Shown piece by piece: positions 48,225 to 59,604 of a stretch of DNA of 60,000 nt. A program made the position numbers and the translations under genes. How positions within the stretch are numbered: the stretch's first letter is position 1; the number at the start of each line of letters is the position of its first letter. The notes beneath the pieces were generated by a model, which worked only from the letters and a program-made list of their open reading frames with translations, did not search any database and had not been told where the DNA came from. The stretch is from Owenia fusiformis (Eukaryota; Annelida; Polychaeta; Sabellida; Oweniidae): contig CAIIXF020000012.1 of NCBI GenBank assembly GCA_903813345.2, positions 19,291,520 through 19,351,519 on the forward strand, written 5' to 3'.

Positions 48225-48712
48225 ACCCCAGTCACATTTGTCGTACGGAGGGCGTGCGTCGACCGCAGATCAATTAAATTAGTGTATTTCTGCGGCGAGC
48301 GTACGACAACTACGCTCGCCTTGCGGCCTCCGTACGGCGTATCCAGTTTTTTACCGGCCGCAGGGTCGCCGTAGAAATTATAGCTCGGAGTTATAATATT
48401 TGTTCATTTCTGAGGTCCCCGTAGAAATCAACTGGCTCAACAAGATTGAATCATTATTTGTCAATGTTTCACGATCACTTTTAATTTGATATTACATCCT
48501 AGCACTATGAATAACATTTATAAATTGTCCTGATGTAAATAAAATGAAAAAAGTATTATTTATCAACAGAAATCTAAAATTCACCGTACGGCTGCCGTGG
48601 GAAATGTGACTGCAAAAGTATGAGAGCGCAGAAATTCTACGGCGAGCGTAGAAAAGCTACCGGCCGCAGAAATAATAGACCGCACGGCGGCCGTGGGAAA
48701 TGTGACTGGGGT
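48225..48712. mobile_element. CpG-rich MITE with ACCCCAGTCACATTT termini
   Basis: The termini ACCCCAGTCACATTT and AAATGTGACTGGGGT are perfect inverted repeats of 15 bp. The interior is rich in CGTACGG, CCGCAG and GGCCGC and has its own mirrored blocks. It is 488 bp with no ORF. Its right end is only 38 bp before the acceptor of the first ParB-gene exon. Confidence 0.85.
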
Positions 48713-48750
48713 GTAAATGTTTACATGTGTACTTCTCTATTGATTTACAG

Positions 48751-51700
48751 TTTAGTGTAAGAGATGTAAATGCCGAAATGGATGAACTCAATATCACATT
48801 GCCATTCGACAGACTGTTGAGGTATAACGCTATCAGTAGGGCATTAAGAGATGCAGGTCCATCCAGATCAAATATACATAAGAAATGGCTGGAGCTCACA
48901 AAGGAAGGTAAACAATTTAATTTTCAAATAGTTTTTATTATTGTTTCCTTGACGAGTCGAGAATTTATCCCCCAATATTGAGATCAATGGTCCTGTTGAT
49001 AAAATTACTTTACGCCTCTGCTCTAAAGAATTACCTCCTAAGGTCAATGACCCAGGCAATTGTACATGATAACATTGTTTTATTAATAACAAAACCAGTT
49101 TACTGTTTACATCATGCAACATTTGATTTAACCATCCGATTTCCATCAAGTTTTTCTGCGTTGGATACTTCGGAATACAAATAACTAAAAAGATAAAAAA
49201 AGAATACATAATATTCTATATGGTTAAATAATTGATTAGTGTATGTACCACATTTTCAACGGTAGGCCGTAAATCTTGGAAATATTGTATGACCGGTAAA
49301 TCTATATTACATGAGTAGGCCACTTGAATCTATTTCGGGGTGTAGATTATTCAATGATTTAAATGAATAATAAGTCATAATGATACAGCTTATATGTGAA
49401 TATATACAAAGCTCGGTACTTTTCATCAGTTTGACATTTTTCCAGTTGCATCCTCATGGATAACAATATCAGATCTGGTTTATTTTGATTTTTAATTTTA
49501 TATTTTCTTGGTTCATTGGTATTGATTTATATTACCACTCAGCGCTGCAAGCGACCTCAGCCATTTTTGATATTTTACTGCATCGAGATCAGGCTGTATG
49601 CCTATAGCTTGCAGTAAGGCTGCATGTGTAACTGGTATACTCACTGGGGTGTCCATGCAGAATATAAATAAGCATAACATCTAACTATACCTCCCCCCAA
49701 AAAAGTCCTCCTTTTACTTGCTTTTAAGTCAAGTTTGATCAAAATGTATTGCTTTGTTGACTGGTCTAATGTCGAGATTACAAATATTTTGCAAGGGTTT
49801 CTGTACTCATTCATATGGATGGCATGATTCGGAACTTGTTTCTTGATTATCTAATTATTATGCTAACTACATGTAGGTAACGAAGCAAAGTTTTCTAAGA
49901 TAAATTGAACTGATCAAAAAAAAACTTAGGTCTGTCACCAACAAACTTTAAATTGACCTAATCTTTTTTTATAATTTTTTTTATTTCAAAGAATAAGCAT
50001 GTTAAAGCAATTGCAAGAAAACAATTACAATACAGCAGGCCCGTAGCCAGGGGGGGGGGGGGGTTCGCAGGGTTCGGGCGAACCCCCCCCCCCCCCCTGG
50101 CCAAAAATTCTTTCAAAATGATGCAGTTTTTCACCATTTTGAGCACTTTCAAGTGATTTTAGCCATATTTGGGCCAAAATTGTCAAATGTGAACTCCCCC
50201 TGGAAATTTTTGAAAATTGAACCCCCCCCCCCCCTTGGCAAATCCTGGCTACGGGCCTGATACAGTTACATGGTAAACATACATTTTAAGATTTTACAAT
50301 ACAAAATTGGTTAAACGTTATTCTTAGAGAAATGTTATAACATTGGCAATCTTTTTTATTCAAAGGAAAAATCATCATTAACCTAATCTTGGCCCCTCTG
50401 TTATTTTGTCTGAAATTATCTCATGTAATTGAATTTGAAGACTTTTATGATAGAGTCATAGATTTACATGTTTAACCCCATGGCCATGTATATTTGAACT
50501 CTTCCAAGTCCAAAACGAAAGAAAAACTAATAATGTAAACCGGTATGTACCTCGATTCTCTTCCCTATATTTCAAGAAAATCTTATTACAATTGGTTAAA
50601 AATTGATGTCAAAGTTGAGGAATTTAAAAAATAGTTTGAAAATCCTAACTTTGTACAACTTTGACAAGTTCAGTTGTCAATTTAAATTTCATTTTTGAGT
50701 GCAATCGGATATATGGATATTTTCTCATATGACCCAGCCATTTCCCATTCGTAAACATATGTTCCAGCATTTTTCAAATTCCTCAAATTTTACAACAGTT
50801 TTTGACCTATTGTAATAAAGAGATTATATTGAACAATTCCTGAACTTTAGGGAATATAGTCACGGTACATATCCATTTACATTATCAGTTGTCTTTCATT
50901 TCTGGCTTAGAAACATACATGGGGTTAACATGTAAACCTATGAGGAAGAAGACCGGTCCTTAACTTTTTTAGGAGTATATGTCGTCAACTTTTAGACAGT
51001 ATTTCCCATGTGTCAGGATCATTCCAAATCCAATAAATTTATCACGAAAGAAGAGAGTAAAATAAGGAAACTGATCACAGTAGTAACATGATAACAATGT
51101 TATGAAATATAGATTCTGTGTGACATCTAAATTAATTTGAGTAATTTATGAGAATTGATATGATTTGTACAAATCTATTGGTGTTAAAAATGTGCATGGA
51201 TTCCAAATGAAACCTGTCTAAATGAAATTTAATATAATTGTATGTACATTTCAAGGTTTATAAGTAACCAAATGAGAGAAAGTGCAAAAGGCCAAATCAT
51301 GAAGAAAAAAAAATTAAATAGTCCTCCAGATAACTGCAAAGTTCTGATCAGCTCTGGGAAACTCGTTAGAGTTTAAGTTGACAGATTATTTAGATAAGAT
51401 GTAAGTTTTGGATTTGTCTTCTTGGTTTTAGTCTAGAGTGAACTCACTGTCCTCCTCTCATAGACAGATTGCAGTCTGTTTCAATGTATTTTTAAAGGCA
51501 AATATCTAGTGTTCTTTGAAGTATTCAAGACTAAATAAGATGTTACTAGTATACAATACATGTACTATACTACCCAGAGACAGATATAATGTTTACTCCA
51601 GTTTCAAGTTGAATATTCTAAAATGGAAAATGGAGTGCCAAATTTCATTTGGTATAATTATATTTTTTGATAGAGACAATGGCCATTGTTAAAATCAAAT

Positions 51701-54700
51701 AAATTTATTAGGGTAGTTTATACTTCATGCCTAGTTCACACTTCAAAACTAAGTTGAATTCAGATGTCCTCTTGAAAATAGAATGAGCCTAAATGGATTA
51801 CTGTCTCAAAGGGTATCTAAGTCTAGAGATGAGTTGTAAGTAATTCACGACTTTGAAAATGTTTTGACAACTTTTGCGCATGGGACTTCATATTTATCCC
51901 TAAAAAATGGTTGTGATTTTATTTCATAATGATGCAAGATACACATACTTTTAATTTTAAAAGACCATTCGCAAGTCTTGTTAGTGCAAAATTAATGAAT
52001 ATAATTTCATGTATATATTTTTCATTGATGCACTTGATTTCTAAAGTTCACAATGTGTGAACAATTTCTGCATCTTAAACTTTAATAAAATAAATTCCAT
52101 AATGATCAAATTATGATACCTTTATTACTTATTGTAAGATGAGGTGATTTGAGTTTGGGCAGGGTGGGGAAGTATTTTTGCATGAATTTAAAAAATGAAC
52201 GACCCCCTCCCAGTCACAATCCTGGCTATTGTAAGCCACATAATATGATGATAATATAATAAATGAATATCAGTCAGTCAACCTAGTTATCTATCTAGAT
52301 CACAATGTGATATTGTGCAGATAGAACATTGTTTTATTTTATTGCCTAATATATAGGAATTTGTAGGATATGAAGTTTAAAAATGGAAATGGCTACAGGG
52401 GCGTAGCCAGCTTTCAGTCAGGGCAAGGGGGGGGGGGGGGGTGCGATCGCCAAAAAAAACATTTTCAGTCAGGGGATGCGATTGTGGCATAAGAAGCCAA
52501 CAATTAAGATTTATATTTTGAATTTTACAAACAAAAAATTATGCAACTTCCTTCATAATAAATTGAGCTAGAAGGTTCAAATAAAAAGCATTTAATTCAA
52601 AGCTCTTTTCTTCTCATGGTTATATTTTATTGGTTATGGGGGGGGGGGGTGTGCGATCACCAATTCACATTCAAATAGATACAGATATTATATCTACTAG
52701 TGTACTCAAATGAACAGAGATATAGAATTTCAAACTGAAACATTAAGATAATCTGTTCTGTCATTGAAACAATATTTATGGCCAGCTTTTCTGAGAATTT
52801 AATGTGTTTCATTCGTTTACTCCTGGACTATAAAGGTAGAATCAGATCTATGGGGTTTACTAGCAATGTGTACAATTTACCTACCAATATATTCCTTACA
52901 ATCTCAATTACAATATCTCCCGAAAGGTTCACAATATGTTATAAATTGGGGAAGTTATTATGGATTCAAAGTGCAAAAATGGGTGAAAATGTTTAAATTC
53001 TCCCAAAGAATAAGAATGGTAACCATTCTTACAGAAAAATAATGTTATCGTATGTTTTCCTGAAATAAAGTGTGCACTTTGGGGATTTTTAGATAATAGA
53101 CATGACAAGGAATGACATGACACTAACTAAACAACATTTTGAGAATTTGATTTGAAAGGACCGCGAGTTGTTTGTAGAATGCATCTGGGGAGCTTTGTCG
53201 TGCATTTCGCTTGTGTTTTTCATTTATTGACTATACGATTGCACCATATAATCTAACAATTATTTCTCATTTCGAAGGTTAATCTATAGATTAACACCCA
53301 GGTTTTGTTATTTTTCAATCTTGAGAGGGCTGGGAATCATTATTACGATTGCTTTTGAATTATATTAATGATGTTTTAAATAGGTTTTATGTATGCCAAT
53401 AATTTCTCAAATTATGTAAATGGTACCCCTTCCTCGATCCCAACAATTTTCTTTTTGAGGAATATAGTATGGTAATCCAATGGTATATTTCCAAGCAGAT
53501 TTTGAGATTACATGAAAGTTAATCATTAATACACACCTCATTGGCTTAAGGTGGCTCAAGGTAGCTAATGTTTTGCAATTTGATTTGGTAAATACGAAGG
53601 TACTACAACCATGCAAAATTTCTGCTACAAACATTGAATTATATATAGTATCACCGAAGAATGCGTTTTGCATTACAGTGTTTACTCAGGGTTGAACACA
53701 ACATGCCTTGCATGATTTTGGCTGATAAGAAAGCCATATATGTGTCCTGCACATTCTCCCCCCAGGTCGAATGTTGATCGATTTTTTAACCGGACATTTT
53801 TAAACTACCATATTTGTCTGTTCTGAGGTTAGGTTAAATCAGGTTTGCTAAAGAATTGTGTCCACACTGCCTTTTCTCTACTTAGCAATTTCCTAACTAA
53901 GCAATTAATTGGTGTTGGTACTCAGGCCCGTAGCCAGAATTTTCAAAGGGGGGTTCACTTTTCCAAAAATTTCTAGGGGGGTTCACTTTGGCAAATTAAC
54001 TAGGCCAAAAATCACTCATAAAATTGTCAGAATGGTGAAAAACTGCATGAATTTGAAAGAAATTTTGGCTACGGGCCTGGTATTGGACATTGAATGTTCA
54101 TATTCTCCGCCCAGATCAATGACTATCACGTTTTATAATCATGGTTTTATCAATCGAATATCATATCATTTAAGAATTTCCCGATGTAGAAATGTTATAA
54201 AAGTAGAGCACAAAACAGGTACGCCATATGCCAGTATAATCAGGACGTCTGTTAAGATTTAGGTCCTCGTTTATTATCATGAAATAATTTGTACAGTTTA
54301 TATGTTTTTTTGCTATGATATCAAATAAATCATTAAATTGAATTTTGTTACATATCTTCTTTGATTATTCAATCTACATCGCTTAGAGCGCTCCCAAACT
54401 GAACAAATATACATCCGTAAAATGCACGTTCAACTATGACAAAGAGAACAAAACAAAATGACAATAATTTTTATTAATATTCATGATGTTTTTATAAAAA
54501 GATTTGATCGAAATAATTTTGAACTAATCGGTTGCATTAATGTTTACTTAACGGTAATTGTTAATTTTAGATGAATCTGAGGAGGTTGATGATGTCAATA
54601 CCCGGGAAGAGGAGAATCGTGGACAGTTGGCAAAATCACAGGTAACCTCCTCTAAAAAGCCGATATGAGAACAATGGGCCGGTTATTTAAATAATACTGT

Positions 54701-57700
54701 ATGACATGAACACAGAAAAACATATTTCAAACTTTTTCTTCTACTCTATCACACAAACATTATAAAGTATAAACTGATACACAATGGACATCACTTTTAT
54801 TTTGGTTTATTTTCGCTAAAATGTATAGTTAACAAATTAGTTTTAATTCTCATCACTTACTAAACTATTTTTGATTTCATTATAAAGGATGTGTTCCAAA
54901 TGGAGAGAGCTGGGTTGCATGGCGAGACCCGTCAGAAGGAAACAACAGATCTGGCTCTAAAGGGGCATTTAGTTTGTAAGTACTAAACGATTTGTTCATA
55001 ACATTGTAAATATATTTACCTTTTGACAAACAAAACCATCTCAATAGTTTTCAAACAAATATCAATTGTAACCTTACACCCCTATTTAATATTTCTAAAT
55101 AACAAACTTGTCCAAAAACAAATATAGCAACAATCTTGTTGATGTAAATGGTGAACTCTTCTACTTTATCATTGACCAGAGTCATGTTTGAACTGCAATG
55201 AAGAATCATGTATCATTCTTTCTGGAAATATTTAAAGCATTTGTGTTTTAAGAGAAAACAAGCCAGACAAAGACAAGTGAGTGCATGTATTTGTAAAATA
55301 AGGATATGTATTCTGGCCATATCCAGCGACTGAGCATCCAGTATTTGTTAATATTATGCACCTTTGTTATCTATATTTAACATATAAAACGCCGACACAA
55401 TATCGCATTCCATTTCTCTAGATGGTGAAAGTGCTGGAGTTCTAACAAACTCAAATTTTAAATGACTAGGAAGAGGTTTCAAATAAGAGTAATTCTATAC
55501 ATTTGCAATACAGTTTCTGCCTGATCCTGACACAGTATCTATTCTTTATTATCTCATTCTTAACATAGTGTCAACAAGAGTAATTTAACTGCCTATGGGC
55601 ATAAACAGATCTGTATGGACTTTCGGGCTTCTTCTTAGATAGAAGACTAAATAGCTGGTATTCGATCTACCACTATACTCATGTTAACAGAGATATAGAA
55701 TTTCAAACTAAAACATTAGGATAATCTGTTCTGTCATTGAAACACTATTTATGGCCAGCTAAATTTCTGAGAATTTAATGCGTTTCATTCGTTTCCTCCT
55801 GGACTAATTTGCTGTATGAATCAAACGTCCTGCGAAATTACATTATGCTACTTCGCCTTTTCCAGTAGGTTAACGTATCGTATTAGCTTTGCGATTAAAT
55901 TAAATCATTAACAAGATACATATATCATACTTTTAGAATACGATGCCAGATATTGTTCATAAAAACTGCATTTCTGATGCGTACTTATGCACCATTCAAA
56001 GGTTTGCGTGAGACCCCCCCCCCATGTGGGCATGGGTGGGGAAATTGACAAAAAAGATTTTTTGACCTAATAAATGTGTCAGTTTCTCTACCCTTGGAGC
56101 AATAAATCTGGTCAAATATTCGCGACCCCACATTTGAAAACTATTTTTAAACATCAGATTTCCTGGTTAGAATAGACTGATGCTCGTAAATCGTGAGGGA
56201 TACACGTGTAATACTTTGTTTGTGTCAATATTTTAATTAGAGACACCATGTATGTGTTCGCTTACGATTCACATATAACAAATAGAGAGGCAGGTTTTTA
56301 AATGACGGAATCAAAAGCCAATAAGAATAGAGTCCATTTAAGACGACGTTTTCGCAAATTGCCTGAAAGATTTGACAAAATGAGCCGAGGGGGACATGGT
56401 TTTACTCTTCGTTTGTATCTGTTCAACAAAAGTTGAGAGCATACCTGTATGAACGGTTTTTCTTTGTGGAATGGGCGGGTGGATTGTTGCGTTTGATGGG
56501 TACAAATCGGGAACAAATCCACATCGTAGTAATTTTCGAAAGGTCTCTTGTAATTTTTGCAATGACGTATTTTGCAATGACGTATTTTAAGATATTTGCT
56601 TTTAACTTTAAAAAGGTTACCTCCTTCCGTTTTATTCATCTATATCAAATTAATTAAATTAGAATTCGTTTGAACGTAACCTTTTTCCAAAATTTATTTT
56701 ATATTAAATCAATCATCTATATTAAATCACTTAAATTCCCCACCCCGGGACGACACTCTTCGTCAAATTCCTACCCCTTGGGACAATATTGTCGATCAAA
56801 TTCCTTACTCTCCCCGCGTGGGCCATGAGGGGACTCACGCAAACGTTTGAATTGTGCATTACTATTGACAATAAGGGTTTTCACGGCTTTTAGACTCCGG
56901 AGTCTGAAGTCTTTAGACCCTCTTGCTCCAGAGTCTAAAAGATTTTCTGAATTCTGAAGTGTTTTTTCCAGAGTCTATTTTTATATTTTGTCACATTATT
57001 TGTGGTAGAACTCTTGACAATATACATAGAAACTTTTGTGAAATGTATATAGTGATTAAATAAGAAGATAATCTAAAGTAGTATTTTGAAAAGTATACAA
57101 TTGGGGTATCTCTGATCTTACATGGGATGGAGGAGTCGAGATACCGAGAGAAATCCAAGGTCTAAACATCTCCTGGTGAGAACCCTGATTGACAATAGAA
57201 AGAGTTCCCTCCAACTTGCCTCTAGTCTCATTACTCGAGCTAAGAGTTACTAACTTAACTAGCAAACAAATTGTTGAATTTTCAGCTGAGTATATGGTTG
57301 TACCGACGAGATGTTTGTGTTACGCTGCTCCAGAGAATAAAGTGCGGAGTGTGAATGATGAGCAAGTCGAAGCAATAACCGACTCGATTATCAAACGCCC
57401 CGATGCGAGCTTTTCTATAATGCTGGGCCACATCGATTCCAATCAACCCGTTTCAGAACGAGACGTCCGCAGTGGAAAGTACTCTATCGAAATTCTAGGC
57501 GGGAACCATACACTGGCAGCAATAAAGGGATTGTTCGCCAGCGATGGATTCAATGACACGTCAAAGTATTCTACGTGTCAGGTAAAGGTGTATTGGGGTT
57601 TGGCACGACCTCAGATCCTGCAGCTTGCCATAGACCACAATGCAGTCATGTCTGTTCATCTTCGACCAAAATATGTGGACATTGTCAAACTATTCAGGAG

Positions 57701-59194
57701 AGAGTTGACGCGTGTTTTGGACACTGAAGATGTTCCGGCATACCTGTCCAAGGAAGACAACAAAACATGGAGATCATCCTTAAGTACTATTATGAGAGTA
57801 TCAGTAAGTACTTTAAAATGCCACGAATTTACTAATATTATATACTAGTAATCGTGTCCGTAGCCAGCTTTAACAATAAGGGGGAGATTTTGTCAGGGGT
57901 GTGATTTATGACCGTTTTGACTCGATGACTCAACAAACTATATTCTTTAGAAATAAGTTACTGTAATGTTATACTCTATTTTCATTAGACTATTTCTACA
58001 GCTGAATAGGAATATTAATTACTTCTCCAGCTTAGCATCACTATCGCTTCATTACCGATATTGAGGTTATCCACTGATAGGATCTTTAAAATTTTGGAAA
58101 TTAAGGGGTTTATGATGGCGATTCACAATTATATCATTACGGATCGTTTAAATAAAACTAAAGGCAGTAGGATGAATTGTCCTGTTACCATAGTGTTTGT
58201 ACATTAAAAGTAATTTTATGTCCATTCCAGAATATGCAGAAATTTTCGAGCCAATACCAAAATTATCTCCGAGTTGCCTCGCTACCTGGTCATATATGGC
58301 AAAAAGTGTTGCTCTTATTTTCTAAATGGGATGAGGGAACAATTAGAGGCAAGGTCACTGGAGACCTCAAACAGACTGCAATGATAAATGTGACTCAGGA
58401 ATGCTGGCAGCACCTGGACGATATGGTCCAAGGAAAAATTACGTACCAGGAGTTTTTAAGAGTGAAGAAGCCAGGCAAAGACAAGTAAGTGCATGTATTT
58501 GTAAAATACCTTGTTTCAAATCATGAAGTGTAGTTGGCACAGGGACTTGGCATCAGCTATTATATAAAGGCTATGTACGGCACATCCACTTCGGTGGGTG
58601 CACTTGCCTGACATACAATATTAAATGGCGTATCATTGATTGATATTCCATTTCAAACTTAAAATAACAAAAAAAACTTGTCTGAAGAACGGGAATGATT
58701 CTTGAGAGAGTCAACTTGCTGTCATGATTATGAAGTCATTTGAGTTTAACCCTGTATGTAAACGTATTGATTAAATAAAGTGTGCTATTCCTTTAATTGG
58801 CAATTATCAACTATAATCGAATTACGTTTTTTTACTCAGTAGACATTTTGTTTTATAAATTATATTTGAACTTTTCGAAAATGATTATTATGAAATAGAA
58901 ACGTTGCAATGTTACGTTAATGAAAAGTTGGTGTTATATTACATGGTTTTTGATAGGTTTATGAAACTTTTTTAATAAAAATTAGAGAATAGCCATGTTT
59001 ATATTGTTTCCCAAGCTCGGTTAATCTAATTCTAACGAGTGATCATTTTCAGGGTCAAGAAATCTTCAGATAGTTCTCAAGGAGAGACGCGCATTGTCCC
59101 AACACCCCCCCAACCAGACAAGCCTTATGTTACCAAATCAGACACGACCGCATCTTCTCCAAGAATAGATCCAAGCAACGTGGCATATAAACAG
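48751..59194 (+). CDS. ParB/sulfiredoxin-like domain protein, six exons seen, open at both ends
   Basis: Exons 48751-48907, 54571-54641, 54888-54975, 57286-57803, 58231-58484 and 59053-59194 join with agreeing phases (0-1, 1-0, 0-1, 1-0, 0-2, 2-0), giving about 412 residues so far. The first exon encodes a helical region (LPFDRLLRYNAISRALRDAG), the next two a charged linker (DESEEVDDVNTREEENRG). The large exon encodes a ParB/Srx-like fold with VRSVNDEQVEAITDSI, then ILGGNHTLAAIKGLF, VKVYWGLARPQILQLAIDHN and KYVDIVKLFRREL. The fifth is helical and Trp-rich, and the sixth a Pro/Ser linker. ParB-like domains bind or cleave nucleic acid, or bind nucleotides. The animal family is unfamiliar to me. 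A 5' exon is missing and the gene runs on past the window. Confidence 0.8.
50036..50259. mobile_element. Miniature element with CAGGCCCGTAGCCAG termini, copy 2
   Basis: Complete copy: CAGGCCCGTAGCCAGG at the left, CCTGGCTACGGGCCTG at the right, flanked by ATACAG on both sides, a plausible 6-bp target duplication. The interior is nearly identical to 40994-41205 apart from C/G-run lengths. It is in intron 1 of the ParB-like gene. Confidence 0.85.
50560..50870. repeat. Diverged relative of the 32921-33580 foldback
   Basis: It shares ATTTCCCATTnGTnAACAT, TTTGACCTATTGTAAT and GATATTTTCTCATATGACnC with 33400-33520, with a partly mirrored left arm at 50580-50650. Confidence 0.55.
52395..52670. repeat. 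Decayed GTAGCCA-type element
   Basis: It starts GGGGCGTAGCCAGCTTTCAG with G-runs and GTGCGATCGCC, and a second G-run with GTGCGATCACC at 52653. No matching right terminus was found. Confidence 0.4.
52700..52831 (+). repeat. Duplicated intronic segment, copy 1
   Basis: AACAGAGATATAGAATTTCAAACTGAAACATTA through TCATTCGTTTACTCCTGGACTA matches 55685-55807 at about 90 percent by eye. Here it is interrupted at its end by a MITE. Confidence 0.8.
52832..53150. mobile_element. MITE family AAAGG(C/T)AGAATCAGATCTA, copy 3
   Basis: The left end is intact (AAAGGTAGAATCAGATCTA), directly after GGACTAT. Internal blocks CCTACCAATATATTCCTTAC, AAGAATGGTAACCATTCT and TGCACTTTGGGGATTTTTAG match copy 1. The right end is lost or diverged. 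Confidence 0.75.
53923..54079. mobile_element. Miniature element with CAGGCCCGTAGCCAG termini, copy 3 (short)
   Basis: CAGGCCCGTAGCCAGAATTT to TTGGCTACGGGCCTG with an internal deletion relative to the other copies. The flanks GGTACT and GTATTGG suggest a duplicated target with one change. It is in intron 1 of the ParB-like gene. Confidence 0.8.
54976..55684. other. ParB-gene intron with exon relic
   Basis: Mostly unique AT-rich sequence. The exception is 55243-55300, a relic of the end of exon 5 (see separate entry). Confidence 0.4.
55243..55300 (+). pseudogene. Relic of the ParB-gene exon 5 end plus donor
   Basis: GTGTTTTAAGAG..AACAAGCCAGACAAAGACAAGTGAGTGCATGTATTTGTAAAATA corresponds to 58450-58510 (TTTTTAAGAGTGAAGAAGCCAGGCAAAGACAA, then the donor and intron). 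Only the last dozen or so codons and the start of the intron are present, so it is a fragment of a local duplication. Confidence 0.75.
55685..55807 (+). repeat. Duplicated intronic segment, copy 2 (empty site)
   Basis: It matches 52700-52831. At its end it reads CCTCCTGGACTAATTTGC, without the MITE that follows GGACTA in copy 1. Confidence 0.8.
55993..56853. mobile_element. Inverted-repeat element with CAAAsGTTTGCGTGAG termini
   Basis: Left ATTCAAAGGTTTGCGTGAG and right CTCACGCAAACGTTTGAATT are inverted, continuing into C-run/CATG(T)GG blocks. About 860 bp, with open frames of up to 113 codons that show no family features. It is in the intron before the ParB-domain exon. Confidence 0.7.
56854..57285. 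other. Intron sequence before the ParB-domain exon
   Basis: It contains a small mirrored block, AGACTCCGGAGTCT at 56892, and repeated CAGAGTCTAAAA. Nothing coding until the acceptor at 57285, although the reading frame happens to stay open from 57189. Confidence 0.4.
57286..57803 (+). CDS. ParB-like gene exon 4: ParB/Srx domain
   Basis: The 518-nt exon starts after TTGAATTTTCAG and ends at GTAAGTACT. The order beta strand, helix RSVNDEQVEAITDSIIKRP, strand SFSIMLGHID, strand YSIEILGGNHTLAAIKGLF matches a ParB N-terminal domain, where box II reads GxxRxxA (GERR in bacteria). Here it is GGNHTLAA (57498-57521), so the usual Arg is His. The insertion SERDVRSGKYSIE before box II is also typical. 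The downstream helices may be the DNA-binding part (inference). Confidence 0.78.
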
Positions 59195-59604
59195 GTACGT
59201 CCCTGGTAAATTTAAGAGTTTTGATAATCATCCGATTTAAAATAAAACACTGTACAGACCTGAACGCTATGGAATGCACTTGACCACAGAAAAACTTTCA
59301 TTATTATAAGTGATGAACTCATGCGATTATCATCATATCAGCTGATCTATCATATGTTAATAGTTATATATTTAACTCCCTTAATACAGCATTGTTTAAT
59401 AATATTAATATTGTCTTCACGCCATGCGTTCAAAAATCATATATATTTTTTTCTAATCTAAAAAAGGATGGATGTTATGGCTTCTTGGAAATTGTATCAT
59501 CTTACAATGAACCATTTTGGACCATAAGTTATAGAAATACAAGCCATACACGCAGATACGATCATCTTGTGCAACGTCTATATACGCACACCATATATAT
59601 ATAA

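Noticed and set aside
48868-49209. 113-codon minus-strand frame over ParB-gene exon 1
   Set aside because: Overlaps a well-supported exon on the other strand and has no splice or family support.
56298-56639. 113-codon minus-strand frame
   Set aside because: It sits inside the inverted-repeat element at 55993-56853 and shows no protein family features.
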